From Firmicutes bacterium HGW-Firmicutes-9 (GTDB taxonomy: Bacteria; Bacillota; Clostridia; Christensenellales; CAG-138), in the NCBI GenBank assembly GCA_002841395.1, contig PGZM01000002.1, forward strand, positions 132,201 through 196,200: 64,000 nt of DNA. Reading direction: 5' to 3'. Every line of letters starts with the position of its first letter. Position 1 is the first letter of the stretch. Below the pieces are notes generated by a model. The model searched no databases. It was not told the DNA's origin and saw only the letters and a program-made list of their open reading frames with translations. A program made the position numbers and the translations under genes. Of this stretch, positions 8,237 through 16,019 are shown piece after piece.

Positions 8237-10219
8237 TTAAAAGAGTGTAACGGAGCCTTCTTCGTGAGGCGCTTCGCCGATCAGTGCGAGAAACTCGCTT
8301 TCCGTGAGCAGCGGTACGCCGAGCTCGCGCGCTTTGTCGAGCTTACTGCCCGCGCTTTCGCCGTAAAGCACATAATCCGTCTTCTTGCTGACGCTGCCCG
8401 CGGCCTTTGCGCCGTTTTGCTCAATCAAGGTTTCCGCATCTCTGCGCCCAAGCGTGGGCAGGGTTCCGGTGACCACGATGGTCTTGCCCGCGATGGGCGA
8501 ACTCGTGTTCGCCGCCTGTTCGTTCTGCGGCGAGACGCCGAGCGCGAGCAGTTGGTCGATCTGCGCTGAGATGTTGCTGTCCTCAAAGAACGAGAGGATG
8601 CTGTCCGCGACGATGCCGCCGACGTCCGGAATCGCGATCAGTTCCTCGCGCGTCGCCTTACGCACCGCTTCCAGCGTGCCAAATCGTTTGGCAAGATCTT
8701 TTGCGGTCTTGCTGCCGACGTTCGGGATACCGAGCGCAAACAGAAACGCACTGAGCGGCCGCGTCTTACTGTTCTCGATCGCGGCCAAGAGATTATCGGC
8801 TTTTTTCTCGCCGAATCGTTCCAACGCGACAAGCTGCTCCTTGGTCAGTTCGTACAGCGCGGGAATCGAATCGATTCCAAGCGCTTCGATGAGCTGTCCC
8901 GCCGTCTTGTCGCTGAAGCTTTCGATGTCCATCGCGTCGCGCGAGGCGTAGTGCGCCAAGCGAAGCGTGATCTGCGCGCGGCAGGAGAGGGAGTTCGTGC
9001 AAAACAGGTGCGCGCCGTTCTCTTCGACATGCGCGCCGCAGACGGGGCAGCGGGTGGGTTTTTCAATCACCTGCGTCGCCGTGTCATCCGGCACCGCGCC
9101 GAGAATTTCGGGAATCACGTCGTTGCTCCGGCGGATGAACACCTTGCTGCCGATCTTGACGCGCTTTCGCTGGATGTCGTCAAAGTTGTTCAGCGTCGCG
9201 CGCTGAATCGTCGCGCCCGCGAGTTCGACAGGTGTCAGGTGCGCGAGCGGCGTGAGCTTGCCGGTTCTGCCGACTTCCCAGGTGACTTCTTCCACGATGG
9301 AGGTCGTCTCCTCGGCAGCAAATTTAAACGCCATCGCCCAGCGCGGGAACTTCTCGGTTTCGCCGAGCGCTTCGCGCAGCGTAAAATCAGTCACCTTGAT
9401 GACCATGCCGTCGATCAGAAAATCGAGCTTGCCGCGCATCTGTTCCGCGAGGTCGATCTCTCGTTTGAGGTCTTCCGCCGTGTGGCAATAACGGATATAC
9501 GGGCTGACGGGGAAGCCGTTTTCCGCAAGAAACGCGAGCATGTCGCGCTGATTGGTCAGTTCCTTGCCTTCAATATAGCCAACATTGTAGCAAAAGATAT
9601 CGAGTTTTCGAGAGGCGGTTACCTTCGGGTCAAGGTTTCGCAGCGCGCCCGCCGCCGCGTTTCGCGCGTTTTTCAGCGGTTCGTCGGCGGTCTTGTTGAG
9701 TTCCTCGAGCACAGAGAGGCGCATGATGCATTCGCCCTGTACCTCCATCTTGCCCTTGAACGGGATTGTGCGCGGGATGGAGCGGACGGTCAATAGCTGC
9801 TCGTATACGCCGTCGCCCGTGACGCCGTTTCCGCGCGTCGCACCCTGCACAAACCTGCCGTTGTCGTAGGTGAGGCAGACGGTGAGCCCGTCGAATTTGT
9901 ATTCCAATGCGAACTCGACGTTCGAGCCTTCCGCGGCTTTGATCGCGCGGTTCGCCCAGTCGGCAAGACCTTCTTCCGTGCGAACTTTGTCGAGGCTATA
10001 GAGCCTGCGGATATGCGTGTGCGGCAAAAACGAACCGGGTGCTGCACCGACGCGCTTGGTCGGCGAACCGGGCAGCGAAAAACCGCTTTCTTCTTCCAAT
10101 TGAACCAGCTCGTCATACAGCGCGTCGTATTCCGCGTCCGATATCACGGGCGCATCGGCGTCATAATATGCCTCGGCATAGCGCATGAGTTGCTGGGTTA
10201 ATGTTTCCTGACGGGTCAT
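8237..10219 (-). CDS. ligA: NAD-dependent DNA ligase LigA
   Basis: 660 residues from the ATG at 10219, whose GGAGG lies at a proper distance; the frame is open further but upstream begins only with a TTG inside the ribosome binding site. Domain order is typical: Ia NAD-binding start (YAEAYYDADAPVISDAEYDA), adenylation domain with the nucleotidyl-lysine motif YKFDGL near residue 109, OB fold, a four-cysteine zinc finger (CPVCG ... CTNSLSC, about 390-410), helix-hairpin-helix repeats (about 430-560), and a C-terminal BRCT domain (GKTIVVTGTLPTLGRRDAE, about 590 onward). It seals nicks in replication and repair. It lies 34 bases after pcrA, the usual Firmicute pair. Confidence 0.97.
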   Translation of the reverse strand: MTRQETLTQQLMRYAEAYYDADAPVISDAEYDALYDELVQLEEESGFSLPGSPTKRVGAAPGSFLPHTHIRRLYSLDKVRTEEGLADWANRAIKAAEGSNVEFALEYKFDGLTVCLTYDNGRFVQGATRGNGVTGDGVYEQLLTVRSIPRTIPFKGKMEVQGECIMRLSVLEELNKTADEPLKNARNAAAGALRNLDPKVTASRKLDIFCYNVGYIEGKELTNQRDMLAFLAENGFPVSPYIRYCHTAEDLKREIDLAEQMRGKLDFLIDGMVIKVTDFTLREALGETEKFPRWAMAFKFAAEETTSIVEEVTWEVGRTGKLTPLAHLTPVELAGATIQRATLNNFDDIQRKRVKIGSKVFIRRSNDVIPEILGAVPDDTATQVIEKPTRCPVCGAHVEENGAHLFCTNSLSCRAQITLRLAHYASRDAMDIESFSDKTAGQLIEALGIDSIPALYELTKEQLVALERFGEKKADNLLAAIENSKTRPLSAFLFALGIPNVGSKTAKDLAKRFGTLEAVRKATREELIAIPDVGGIVADSILSFFEDSNISAQIDQLLALGVSPQNEQAANTSSPIAGKTIVVTGTLPTLGRRDAETLIEQNGAKAAGSVSKKTDYVLYGESAGSKLDKARELGVPLLTESEFLALIGEAPHEEGSVTLF

Positions 10220-10253
10220 ACCATCCGCCTCCAAATGAAAATATCTTGTACTA

Positions 10254-12488
10254 TCAGCCGTTCAGCACTTCAATCGGTGCGAACGCTGCGGCAAACTTCT
10301 TGTTTGTCCCGTTGTCAAACGCGATCTCGACGATCGAAGATGCGGAAGCTCCGTTGACCGCGAGCACCGTGCCTTCGCCAAACGCTTTATGGCGCACGCG
10401 CTGTCCAAGCGTGTACACGACGTCGTGCTCCGGCAGCTTTGTTTCGACTTTCGACTGTTCGCGATGAATCGCGCCCTGCGCACCATTGCTCTTGAGCGAG
10501 TGTACGGAGATTCCGAACGCCTGCTGCGGCGGCGTACTCTTGAGCACAGGCTGTTGTTTCGGCGCGGGCTTCGCTTCTGCAGGCAGCGCCTCTTCCAGCT
10601 CGGTTAAAAAGCGCGAGGGCATCGCTGGCGTTATCTTGCCGTAGAGCATGCGCTGCTTGGCGGAGGAAAGGTAGAGCTTCTGCCGCGCGCGGGTGATGCC
10701 GACATAGCAAAGCCTGCGCTCTTCTTCGAGCTTTTCCGGCTCGTAGATGCTCTGCATGGAGGGGAAGAGTCCGTCTTCCAACCCGCAGAGGAACACGACG
10801 GGGAACTCCAGTCCCTTAGCGCTGTGCAGCGTCATCATCGAAACGCGACCGTTTTCGTCGTCCACCGTATCTGTTGCGGAGAACAACGCGACGTTTTCCA
10901 GAAACGCGGAAAGCACATCAATCTTCGTTTCGTCCATCGCTTCGGTGAACTCTCGAATGTAGCCCACAAACTCTTTTACGATGTCTGCGCGGGCTTCATA
11001 GTTCTCCTTGCGGTCGGCTTGCAGATACGCGTCGTAGCCGATCACCTGCAAAAGATATTCCACTACGTCCGGAAACGACTTGACGCCGAATTGCATATAT
11101 ACATCAGACAGCATCTCGGCAAACGCGGTGAATTTCTCCCGTGCCGCTTTGGCGATGTCGCCATCGCGAAGTTGCATAATCGCGTGCAGCAGCGGCTGCG
11201 TGCGCGCGCTGGCAAATGCCTGCAGCGCGTCTACGGACGTGTCGCCGATGCCGCGCCGGGGAATGTTGATCACGCGCAAAAACGCCACGTCGTCAGCGGA
11301 GTTTTGCAGAAGGCGCAGATACGCCACGATGTCCTTGACCTCCGCGCGCTGGAAGAACGAAAGTCCGCCGTAGACGCGATAGGGGATGTCGTAGCTTTGC
11401 AGATACATTTCAATCACACGGCTCTGCGCGTGTGTGCGGTAGAGAATCGCGTAGTCGTCATATCGCCGGTCGCCGTAGCGTGCGCCCTCGAGGATGCGGT
11501 TTGCGATGCGGTTCGCTTCGTCGCGCTCATCCATCGCCTCGTAAACGTCGATGGGTTCGCCGCCCTTGATGTTCGTCCAAAGCTCCTTTTTTTTGCGGGA
11601 GCGGTTGTTGGAGATGACGATATTCGCGGCGTTGAGGATGACCTCCGTCGAGCGGTAATTCTGCTCCAGACGAATGACCGCAGCTCCCGGAAAGTCTTTT
11701 TCAAATTCGAGGATGTTGCGGATGTCCGCGCCGCGCCAGCCGTAGATGCTCTGGTCGTCGTCGCCGACCACGCAGAGGTTGCGGTGTTCGCTCGCGAGTT
11801 TCCGCACAATGTGGTACTGCACAAGGTTCGTATCCTGATACTCGTCCACAAGGATATAGCGAAACTTCCTGCGATATTTTTCCAGCACATCGGGAAACTG
11901 GTCAAGCAGTCGCATGACCATCAAAAGAAGGTCGTCAAAATCCAGCGCGTTACATTGCTTGAGCTGCTTTTGATACGCCTGAAACGCCGCGACAACCTCT
12001 TTGGGCGCATAACCGTCGTGCAAATATTGCAGCGCGTCAAGGCTCTGGTTCTTCGCCTCGGAAATGCGGCTAGAAAGTTCCCGCGGCGTGAACACCTTTT
12101 CATTGAGGTTCAGGTCGCGGATGATCTTCTTAAGAAGCGATTGCTGATCCGCGTCGTCATAGATGACAAACGTGCGCTCGTAGCCAAGCTGCTCGATCTC
12201 GCTGCGCAAAATCCGCGCGCAGCAGGCATGGAACGTCATGACCCACATGTCGTTGACGCCGCTGCCAAGCAGGCTGCCGACGCGCTCGCGCATCTCGCCC
12301 GCGGCTTTGTTGGTAAATGTCAGCGCAAGAATATTCCAGGGAGCAACGCCCTTTTCCTGAATCAAATATGCGATGCGGTGCGTGAGCACGCGCGTCTTTC
12401 CGCTGCCGGCGCCTGCGAGGACGAGCAGCGGTCCTTCGGTCGTCTCGACCGCCTCGCGTTGTCTGTCGTTGAGAATCGAAAGGTCCAT
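10254..12488 (-). CDS. pcrA: ATP-dependent DNA helicase PcrA/UvrD
   Basis: 744 residues from the ATG at 12488, preceded by AGGGGGAACAAC. Superfamily 1A helicase motifs are clear: Q motif LNDRQREAV, Walker A GAGSGKTRVL near residues 26-35, motif Ia TFTNKAAGEM, motif II VDEYQDTN, motif III GDDDQSIYGWRGAD, motif IV LEQNYRS, and VSMMTLHSAKGLEFPVVF. It acts in nucleotide excision repair and removal of stalled recombination or transcription complexes. The C-terminal segment (TPPQQAFG onward, ending in a VRHKAFGEGTVLA tudor-like tail) is typical of Firmicute PcrA. It heads the pcrA-ligA operon, divergent from rdgB. Confidence 0.97.
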   Translation of the reverse strand: MDLSILNDRQREAVETTEGPLLVLAGAGSGKTRVLTHRIAYLIQEKGVAPWNILALTFTNKAAGEMRERVGSLLGSGVNDMWVMTFHACCARILRSEIEQLGYERTFVIYDDADQQSLLKKIIRDLNLNEKVFTPRELSSRISEAKNQSLDALQYLHDGYAPKEVVAAFQAYQKQLKQCNALDFDDLLLMVMRLLDQFPDVLEKYRRKFRYILVDEYQDTNLVQYHIVRKLASEHRNLCVVGDDDQSIYGWRGADIRNILEFEKDFPGAAVIRLEQNYRSTEVILNAANIVISNNRSRKKKELWTNIKGGEPIDVYEAMDERDEANRIANRILEGARYGDRRYDDYAILYRTHAQSRVIEMYLQSYDIPYRVYGGLSFFQRAEVKDIVAYLRLLQNSADDVAFLRVINIPRRGIGDTSVDALQAFASARTQPLLHAIMQLRDGDIAKAAREKFTAFAEMLSDVYMQFGVKSFPDVVEYLLQVIGYDAYLQADRKENYEARADIVKEFVGYIREFTEAMDETKIDVLSAFLENVALFSATDTVDDENGRVSMMTLHSAKGLEFPVVFLCGLEDGLFPSMQSIYEPEKLEEERRLCYVGITRARQKLYLSSAKQRMLYGKITPAMPSRFLTELEEALPAEAKPAPKQQPVLKSTPPQQAFGISVHSLKSNGAQGAIHREQSKVETKLPEHDVVYTLGQRVRHKAFGEGTVLAVNGASASSIVEIAFDNGTNKKFAAAFAPIEVLNG

Positions 12489-12515
12489 GTTGTTCCCCCT
12501 GAAACTAGTCAAGCC

Positions 12516-12544
12516 ATTATACCATAGCAACCGATCGGCTTAAA
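12516..12544 (-). promoter_or_regulatory. Extended -10 promoter for pcrA-ligA
   Basis: Minus strand TTTAAG (12544-12539), 17-base spacer, TATAAT (12521-12516) with TGG just upstream of the -10 (extended -10). The pcrA start codon lies 27 bases downstream. The spacer contains the palindrome CCGATCGG. Confidence 0.7.
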
Positions 12545-12574
12545 CCCCGATGAAGTGAAAAGTAGAGAAAAATC

Positions 12575-12599
12575 GTACAAACGTTTGCGTTTCTTGTAC
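12575..12599. promoter_or_regulatory. Dyad between divergent pcrA and rdgB promoters
   Basis: GTACAA (12575-12580) and TTGTAC (12594-12599) form an inverted repeat with a 13-base centre, and CAAACGTTTG (12578-12587) is itself a perfect palindrome. It sits between the -35 elements of the divergent pcrA and rdgB promoters. It does not match the Gram-positive LexA box (GAAC-N4-GTTC). Confidence 0.35.
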
Positions 12600-12628
12600 T
12601 TTACGGATCGTCCCGATCCTGCTATAAT
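12600..12628 (+). promoter_or_regulatory. rdgB promoter placing the start site at the ATG
   Basis: TTTACG (12600-12605), 17-base spacer, TATAAT (12623-12628). Only six bases separate the -10 from the rdgB ATG at 12635, so the predicted transcription start coincides with the start codon. The spacer holds the inverted repeat GGATCG-TCC-CGATCC (12605-12619). Confidence 0.65.
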
Positions 12629-12634
12629 CTGCCC

Positions 12635-13231
12635 ATGAAATTGATTATTGCATCCAACAATGCGCACAAGATGCGCGAAATTCAGGAGATCCTCGGCGCG
12701 GAGTTTCCGGACATGGTTACGCTCAAACAGGCGGGGCTCACGATCGATGTGGTCGAGGACGGCGACACCTTTCAGGCAAATGCCATCAAAAAGGCGGAAG
12801 AGGTGCGTCTTGCTTCCGGCTTTCCGGCAGCGCTTGCGGACGACAGCGGCCTCATCGTAGACGCGCTCGGCGGTGCACCCGGTGTCTACAGCGCGCGCTA
12901 TGCGGGCGAAGGCCACAACGATGCGGACAACAACGCAAAGCTCATGCGTGATATGGCGGGCGTGCCCACAGAACAGCGCACTTGCCGGTTTGCATCCGCC
13001 GTTGCGCTCGCGCGTGAAGGGAAAGAGACCATCTGCGTGATGGGCTATGCGGAAGGCATCCTGCTCACAGAGTCGCACGGGACAAACGGCTTTGGCTACG
13101 ATCCGTATTTCTTCTATCCGCCGTTTGGCAAATCCTTTGCGGAACTCAGCGCGGAGGAGAAGAACTCCGTCAGCCATAGAAAACACGCGCTGGAAGCGCT
13201 GCTAACGATTTTGAGGCAGGAAAAAGAATGA
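12635..13231 (+). CDS. rdgB: XTP/dITP diphosphatase (RdgB/HAM1 family)
   Basis: 198 residues. Hydrolyses non-canonical purine triphosphates (ITP, dITP, XTP) to monophosphates and so cleans the nucleotide pool. The start MKLIIASNNAHKMREI carries the family S/T-x-N-x-x-K motif. The core motifs EDGDTFQANAIKKA, ALADDSGLIVDALGGAPGVYSARYAG, HGTNGFGYDPYF and the C-terminal SHRKHALEAL are all present. The family always begins near this ATG, so the start is secure. There is no ribosome binding site and the promoter -10 is only six bases upstream, so the message looks leaderless. It overlaps the following phosphoesterase gene by ATGA. Confidence 0.96.
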   Translation: MKLIIASNNAHKMREIQEILGAEFPDMVTLKQAGLTIDVVEDGDTFQANAIKKAEEVRLASGFPAALADDSGLIVDALGGAPGVYSARYAGEGHNDADNNAKLMRDMAGVPTEQRTCRFASAVALAREGKETICVMGYAEGILLTESHGTNGFGYDPYFFYPPFGKSFAELSAEEKNSVSHRKHALEALLTILRQEKE

Positions 13232-13701
13232 AACGGATTGCGGTGTTTTCGGACACGCACAATATGTTTTCACGCCTTCCGCTCGCGTTGGAGCGCGTCG
13301 GCAAGGTAGATCTGCTCTTTCATTTGGGCGATTTTGCGATCGATGCGGAGCGCATCGCGCACGAGCTGGGCGATGTGCCGTTCTTTTCCGTCAAGGGCAA
13401 CAACGATGCCGGCAGCGTCTATCCGCGCGTGCGGATCGAGCGCGTGGAAGATGTCTGGATCATGCTCCTGCACGGAGACGGCTACCACACGCTCTATCAA
13501 CTGATCGACAAAGCGCGGGAGAACCGTTGCTCTGCGGTGCTGTTCGGGCATACACACGTGCCGCTGCTGCAGGCGGACGGGGAACTGCTCGTGATCAACC
13601 CCGGTAGCATGTCTCTTCCGCGGCAGGGGAGCAAGCCTTCCTGCGCGGTGCTGGAAGTAGAAAGAGCGGACATCAACGTAAAGATGCTTCCGCTGATATA
13701 A
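13228..13701 (+). CDS. YfcE/MJ0936-type metallophosphoesterase
   Basis: 157 residues. Two-metal phosphoesterase fold with the motifs SDTHN near residues 8-12, GDFAIDAE near 34, GNNDAG near 55, and LFGHTHVP near 108, followed by NPGSMSLPRQG, the usual end of this family. Relatives hydrolyse model phosphodiesters; the physiological substrate is not established. The gene is coupled to rdgB by an ATGA overlap, the common Firmicute pairing, and is followed by a bidirectional terminator. Confidence 0.92.
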   Translation: MKRIAVFSDTHNMFSRLPLALERVGKVDLLFHLGDFAIDAERIAHELGDVPFFSVKGNNDAGSVYPRVRIERVEDVWIMLLHGDGYHTLYQLIDKARENRCSAVLFGHTHVPLLQADGELLVINPGSMSLPRQGSKPSCAVLEVERADINVKMLPLI

Positions 13702-13714
13702 TCCCAAAAGAAAC

Positions 13715-13750
13715 AAAAAACCTCTCGCAAATTGCGGGAGGTTTGTTTTT
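13715..13750. terminator. Bidirectional terminator between the phosphoesterase gene and scpB
   Basis: Stem AAACCTC-T-CGCA / TGCG-G-GAGGTTT with one wobble pair. It is flanked by an A-run on the left and a T-run on the right, so it can serve both converging transcripts. Confidence 0.85.
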
Positions 13751-13764
13751 GTGTTGCAAGCGGC

Positions 13765-14373
13765 TCAAACCACAGGAATCTCTTCCGAACTGTCTTCCAG
13801 AATCTCCTGCGAATAGTGCTGGAAATTCGGCATCTCGTTGACGGTATGAATGCCGAACTGACGCAAAAACTTATCCGTGGTGCCAAAGAGCGTCGGGTGT
13901 CCGACGACGTCCTTACGACCGACTTCCACGATCAAGCCGAGCTTTTGCAGCTGGGTGACGGCATAGTCACAGCGAACGCCGCGCACGCGCTCCACGTCCG
14001 AGCGGGTCACGGGCTGACGATACGCGATCACCGCGAGCGTTTCGAGCAGAGACTGCGATACGCTCTTAGTTTCGTCCGGATTGATAAGCTGCTTGACTTG
14101 CTCAATATAGTCACGATTGCTGACAAGCTGCACCGTGTCGTTGGTAACGAGCAGCTGCACACCGCGCCCATCCACCTGATACGAATATTCCATCTCGGAG
14201 AGCGAAGCGCGCATCTTCTGCATCGGTAGATCCAGCACGCGCGCAAGCTCCGTGATGGCGACAGGATCGCCCGCAACAAAGAGCATGCATTCGATCTTGT
14301 GCCAGAGATGCGGATCGCTCTTGATCTCTTCTTTCTTCTCTTCCAGTCGTTCTTCCATCATACCCTCAATCAT
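13765..14373 (-). CDS. scpB: Segregation and condensation protein B
   Basis: 202 residues with two winged-helix domains characteristic of ScpB (IECMLFVAGDPVAITELARVL near residue 28, SLLETLAVIAYRQPVTRSDVERVRG near 107, and a GRKDVVGHPTLFGTTDKFLRQFG end). ScpB binds as a dimer to the kleisin ScpA and with SMC forms condensin. The start codon shares one base with the scpA stop (TGATG), indicating coupling. The N-terminal 12 residues are rich in Glu/Lys, and the exact start among three close methionines is uncertain. Confidence 0.95.
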   Translation of the reverse strand: MIEGMMEERLEEKKEEIKSDPHLWHKIECMLFVAGDPVAITELARVLDLPMQKMRASLSEMEYSYQVDGRGVQLLVTNDTVQLVSNRDYIEQVKQLINPDETKSVSQSLLETLAVIAYRQPVTRSDVERVRGVRCDYAVTQLQKLGLIVEVGRKDVVGHPTLFGTTDKFLRQFGIHTVNEMPNFQHYSQEILEDSSEEIPVV

Positions 14374-15137
14374 CAGTCTTCCGACTCATCCATATATTCA
14401 TAATTGTCGTCGTCGAGCAGGATTTTATCCGCGCTGATGCGAATCGGCGCAAACGGCGCTTTTTGTTTGAGCAGGATTTCGCCGCGCGCGATCATCTCCA
14501 AGAGAGCCATAAACGTCGCGATGATCTCCATGCGCTCGGCTTCATCTGAAAATAGCTCTTCAAACGATACCGCATGTTTTTCCAATAGTACCGAGCGGAT
14601 TTTCGCCGTCTGCGAGCGGACGGTGTAGCGGTCCGGATTGACGTGCTGGGAGCGGATGACTTCCGGCTCGTCCTTTTTGCGCGCGAGCATTTCTAAGAAG
14701 GCCGCAAACAGTCCGTCCATCGTCGCGCCATCGAGTGCAACCTCTTTTGGCGGCAGCGGAATATCCTCCGGCAGACGCGTATGGCTGTTTTTCGCGTTCT
14801 CAAAGAGCGTTTTGAGCTGTTCGCTCGCTTCCTTAAACGCCTTGTAGTCCCTTAGCTGGCGGATGAGCAGCGTTTCCGGGTCTTCCTCGGCTTCGTCCTC
14901 TTTCGGCGGGCGGGGCAGGAGCTGACGGCTCTTGATGTAGAGTAGCGTCGCCGCCATGGTCAAAAACTCGCTTGCAGTGTCCATGTCCAGCTCATCCAGC
15001 TGATCCATATAGGAAAGATACTGCGCGGTGATCTCGGAGACGAAGATGTCTTTGACATCCAGCGCGGCTTCTTCAATCAAATGCAGCAGCAGGTCGAGCG
15101 GGCCTTCAAACTGTTGGAGTTGAACGGTATACGGCAT
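14373..15137 (-). CDS. scpA: Segregation and condensation protein A (kleisin)
   Basis: 254 residues. The N-terminal kleisin helix FEGPLDLLLHLIEEAALDV (residues 10-28) binds the SMC neck. It is followed by a TLLYIKSRQLLPRP helix, an acidic linker, and a C-terminal winged helix (SFEELF ... IIATFMALLEMIARGEILLKQ) that binds the SMC head. With ScpB and SMC it organises the chromosome. The start at 15137 has AAAGGAAACCGC in front. It lies 47 bases downstream of the M50 protease gene. Confidence 0.95.
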   Translation of the reverse strand: MPYTVQLQQFEGPLDLLLHLIEEAALDVKDIFVSEITAQYLSYMDQLDELDMDTASEFLTMAATLLYIKSRQLLPRPPKEDEAEEDPETLLIRQLRDYKAFKEASEQLKTLFENAKNSHTRLPEDIPLPPKEVALDGATMDGLFAAFLEMLARKKDEPEVIRSQHVNPDRYTVRSQTAKIRSVLLEKHAVSFEELFSDEAERMEIIATFMALLEMIARGEILLKQKAPFAPIRISADKILLDDDNYEYMDESED

Positions 15138-15184
15138 GCGGTTTCCTTTATGATTGTGTTACGACTCACCCTATGGGCAGGCGG

Positions 15185-15838
15185 TTAAAACAGATTGACG
15201 AACCAAGCGGCAACGGAGAAGAAGCCGCCGGAAATTGCGGAGATCAGATAACCCAGCACAACGGAAGTTGCGCCGAAGATAATCAGCGCGATCAGGATCC
15301 ATTGGCCGTATTGGCGCAGGAACATGAATACGCGCGGAATCTTCGCCATGAGCAGGCTTTCGGCAACATGCGAGCCGTCGAGCGGATAGATCGGGATCAG
15401 GTTAAAGATTGCGAGCGCGAGATTGATCGTGATGATGGAACCCACGATGCTCATGAACGCTTCGTTGGTGCCGAGTCCCCACTTGAGGATACCCGCCACA
15501 TAGACAAACGAGAATAAAAACGCGATTACGACGTTCGTAAAGATTCCCGCAAGGGAGACGATGATGTCGTCGCGTCTGTAGTTCTTAAAGTTTCTCGGAT
15601 TCACCGGAACAGGCTTCGCCCAGCCGAATCCGACGAGCAGCAGCATCAGAAATCCGAAGATATCGACGTGCGCGAGCGGGTTAAGCGTCATGCGGCCGAG
15701 GTTGCGCGCCGTTGGGTCGCCGAGGCGATAGGCGGCATAGGCGTGCGCCCATTCGTGCACGGTAAGGCCGATCAGGATGGCCGGCAGCACATAGAGAAAC
15801 TGCAGCGGGTTTTGAAAAATTTGAGCGATGCGTGACAA
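15185..15838 (-). CDS. Site-2 protease family (M50) membrane metalloprotease
   Basis: 217 residues from a TTG at 15838 with AGGAAGGAAGT in front; an ATG at 15886 adds 16 residues but has no ribosome binding site. The zinc motif HEWAH is near residue 28 in the second hydrophobic segment, and the second metal-ligand motif NLIPIYPLDGSH is near 147-158. Five to six hydrophobic helices are visible. The family cleaves substrates inside membranes, but this short YwhC-like branch has no assigned substrate. It sits just upstream of scpA, a frequent arrangement in Firmicutes. Confidence 0.9.
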   Translation of the reverse strand: MSRIAQIFQNPLQFLYVLPAILIGLTVHEWAHAYAAYRLGDPTARNLGRMTLNPLAHVDIFGFLMLLLVGFGWAKPVPVNPRNFKNYRRDDIIVSLAGIFTNVVIAFLFSFVYVAGILKWGLGTNEAFMSIVGSIITINLALAIFNLIPIYPLDGSHVAESLLMAKIPRVFMFLRQYGQWILIALIIFGATSVVLGYLISAISGGFFSVAAWFVNLF

Positions 15839-15977
15839 AATCGCGTACTTCCTTCCTGTTGATGGGATTCCATTCGGGTGCATCATATTGCGTCAAACCG
15901 AATCGTTGACACAATTATACGCGAAGCGATACCCCGAACGCAATCAAGCGCATTCATACCGACGGATTTTCTACAGA

Positions 15978-16017
15978 GTGTTCACAAAGAACACAGGACG
16001 GCATTTTGAATGCCGCA
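15978..16017. other. Two adjacent short hairpins downstream of rqcH
   Basis: GTGTTC-acaaa-GAACAC (15978-15994) and CGGCATT-ttg-AATGCCG (16000-16016) lie immediately after the rqcH stop. Neither has a clear U-tract on the minus strand. They may still slow or end rqcH transcription, or separate it from the M50 gene. Confidence 0.4.
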
Positions 16018-16019
16018 AT

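Noticed and set aside
12575-12599. LexA box between pcrA and rdgB
   Set aside because: The site does not contain GAAC-N4-GTTC; CAAACGTTTG lacks the required spacing.
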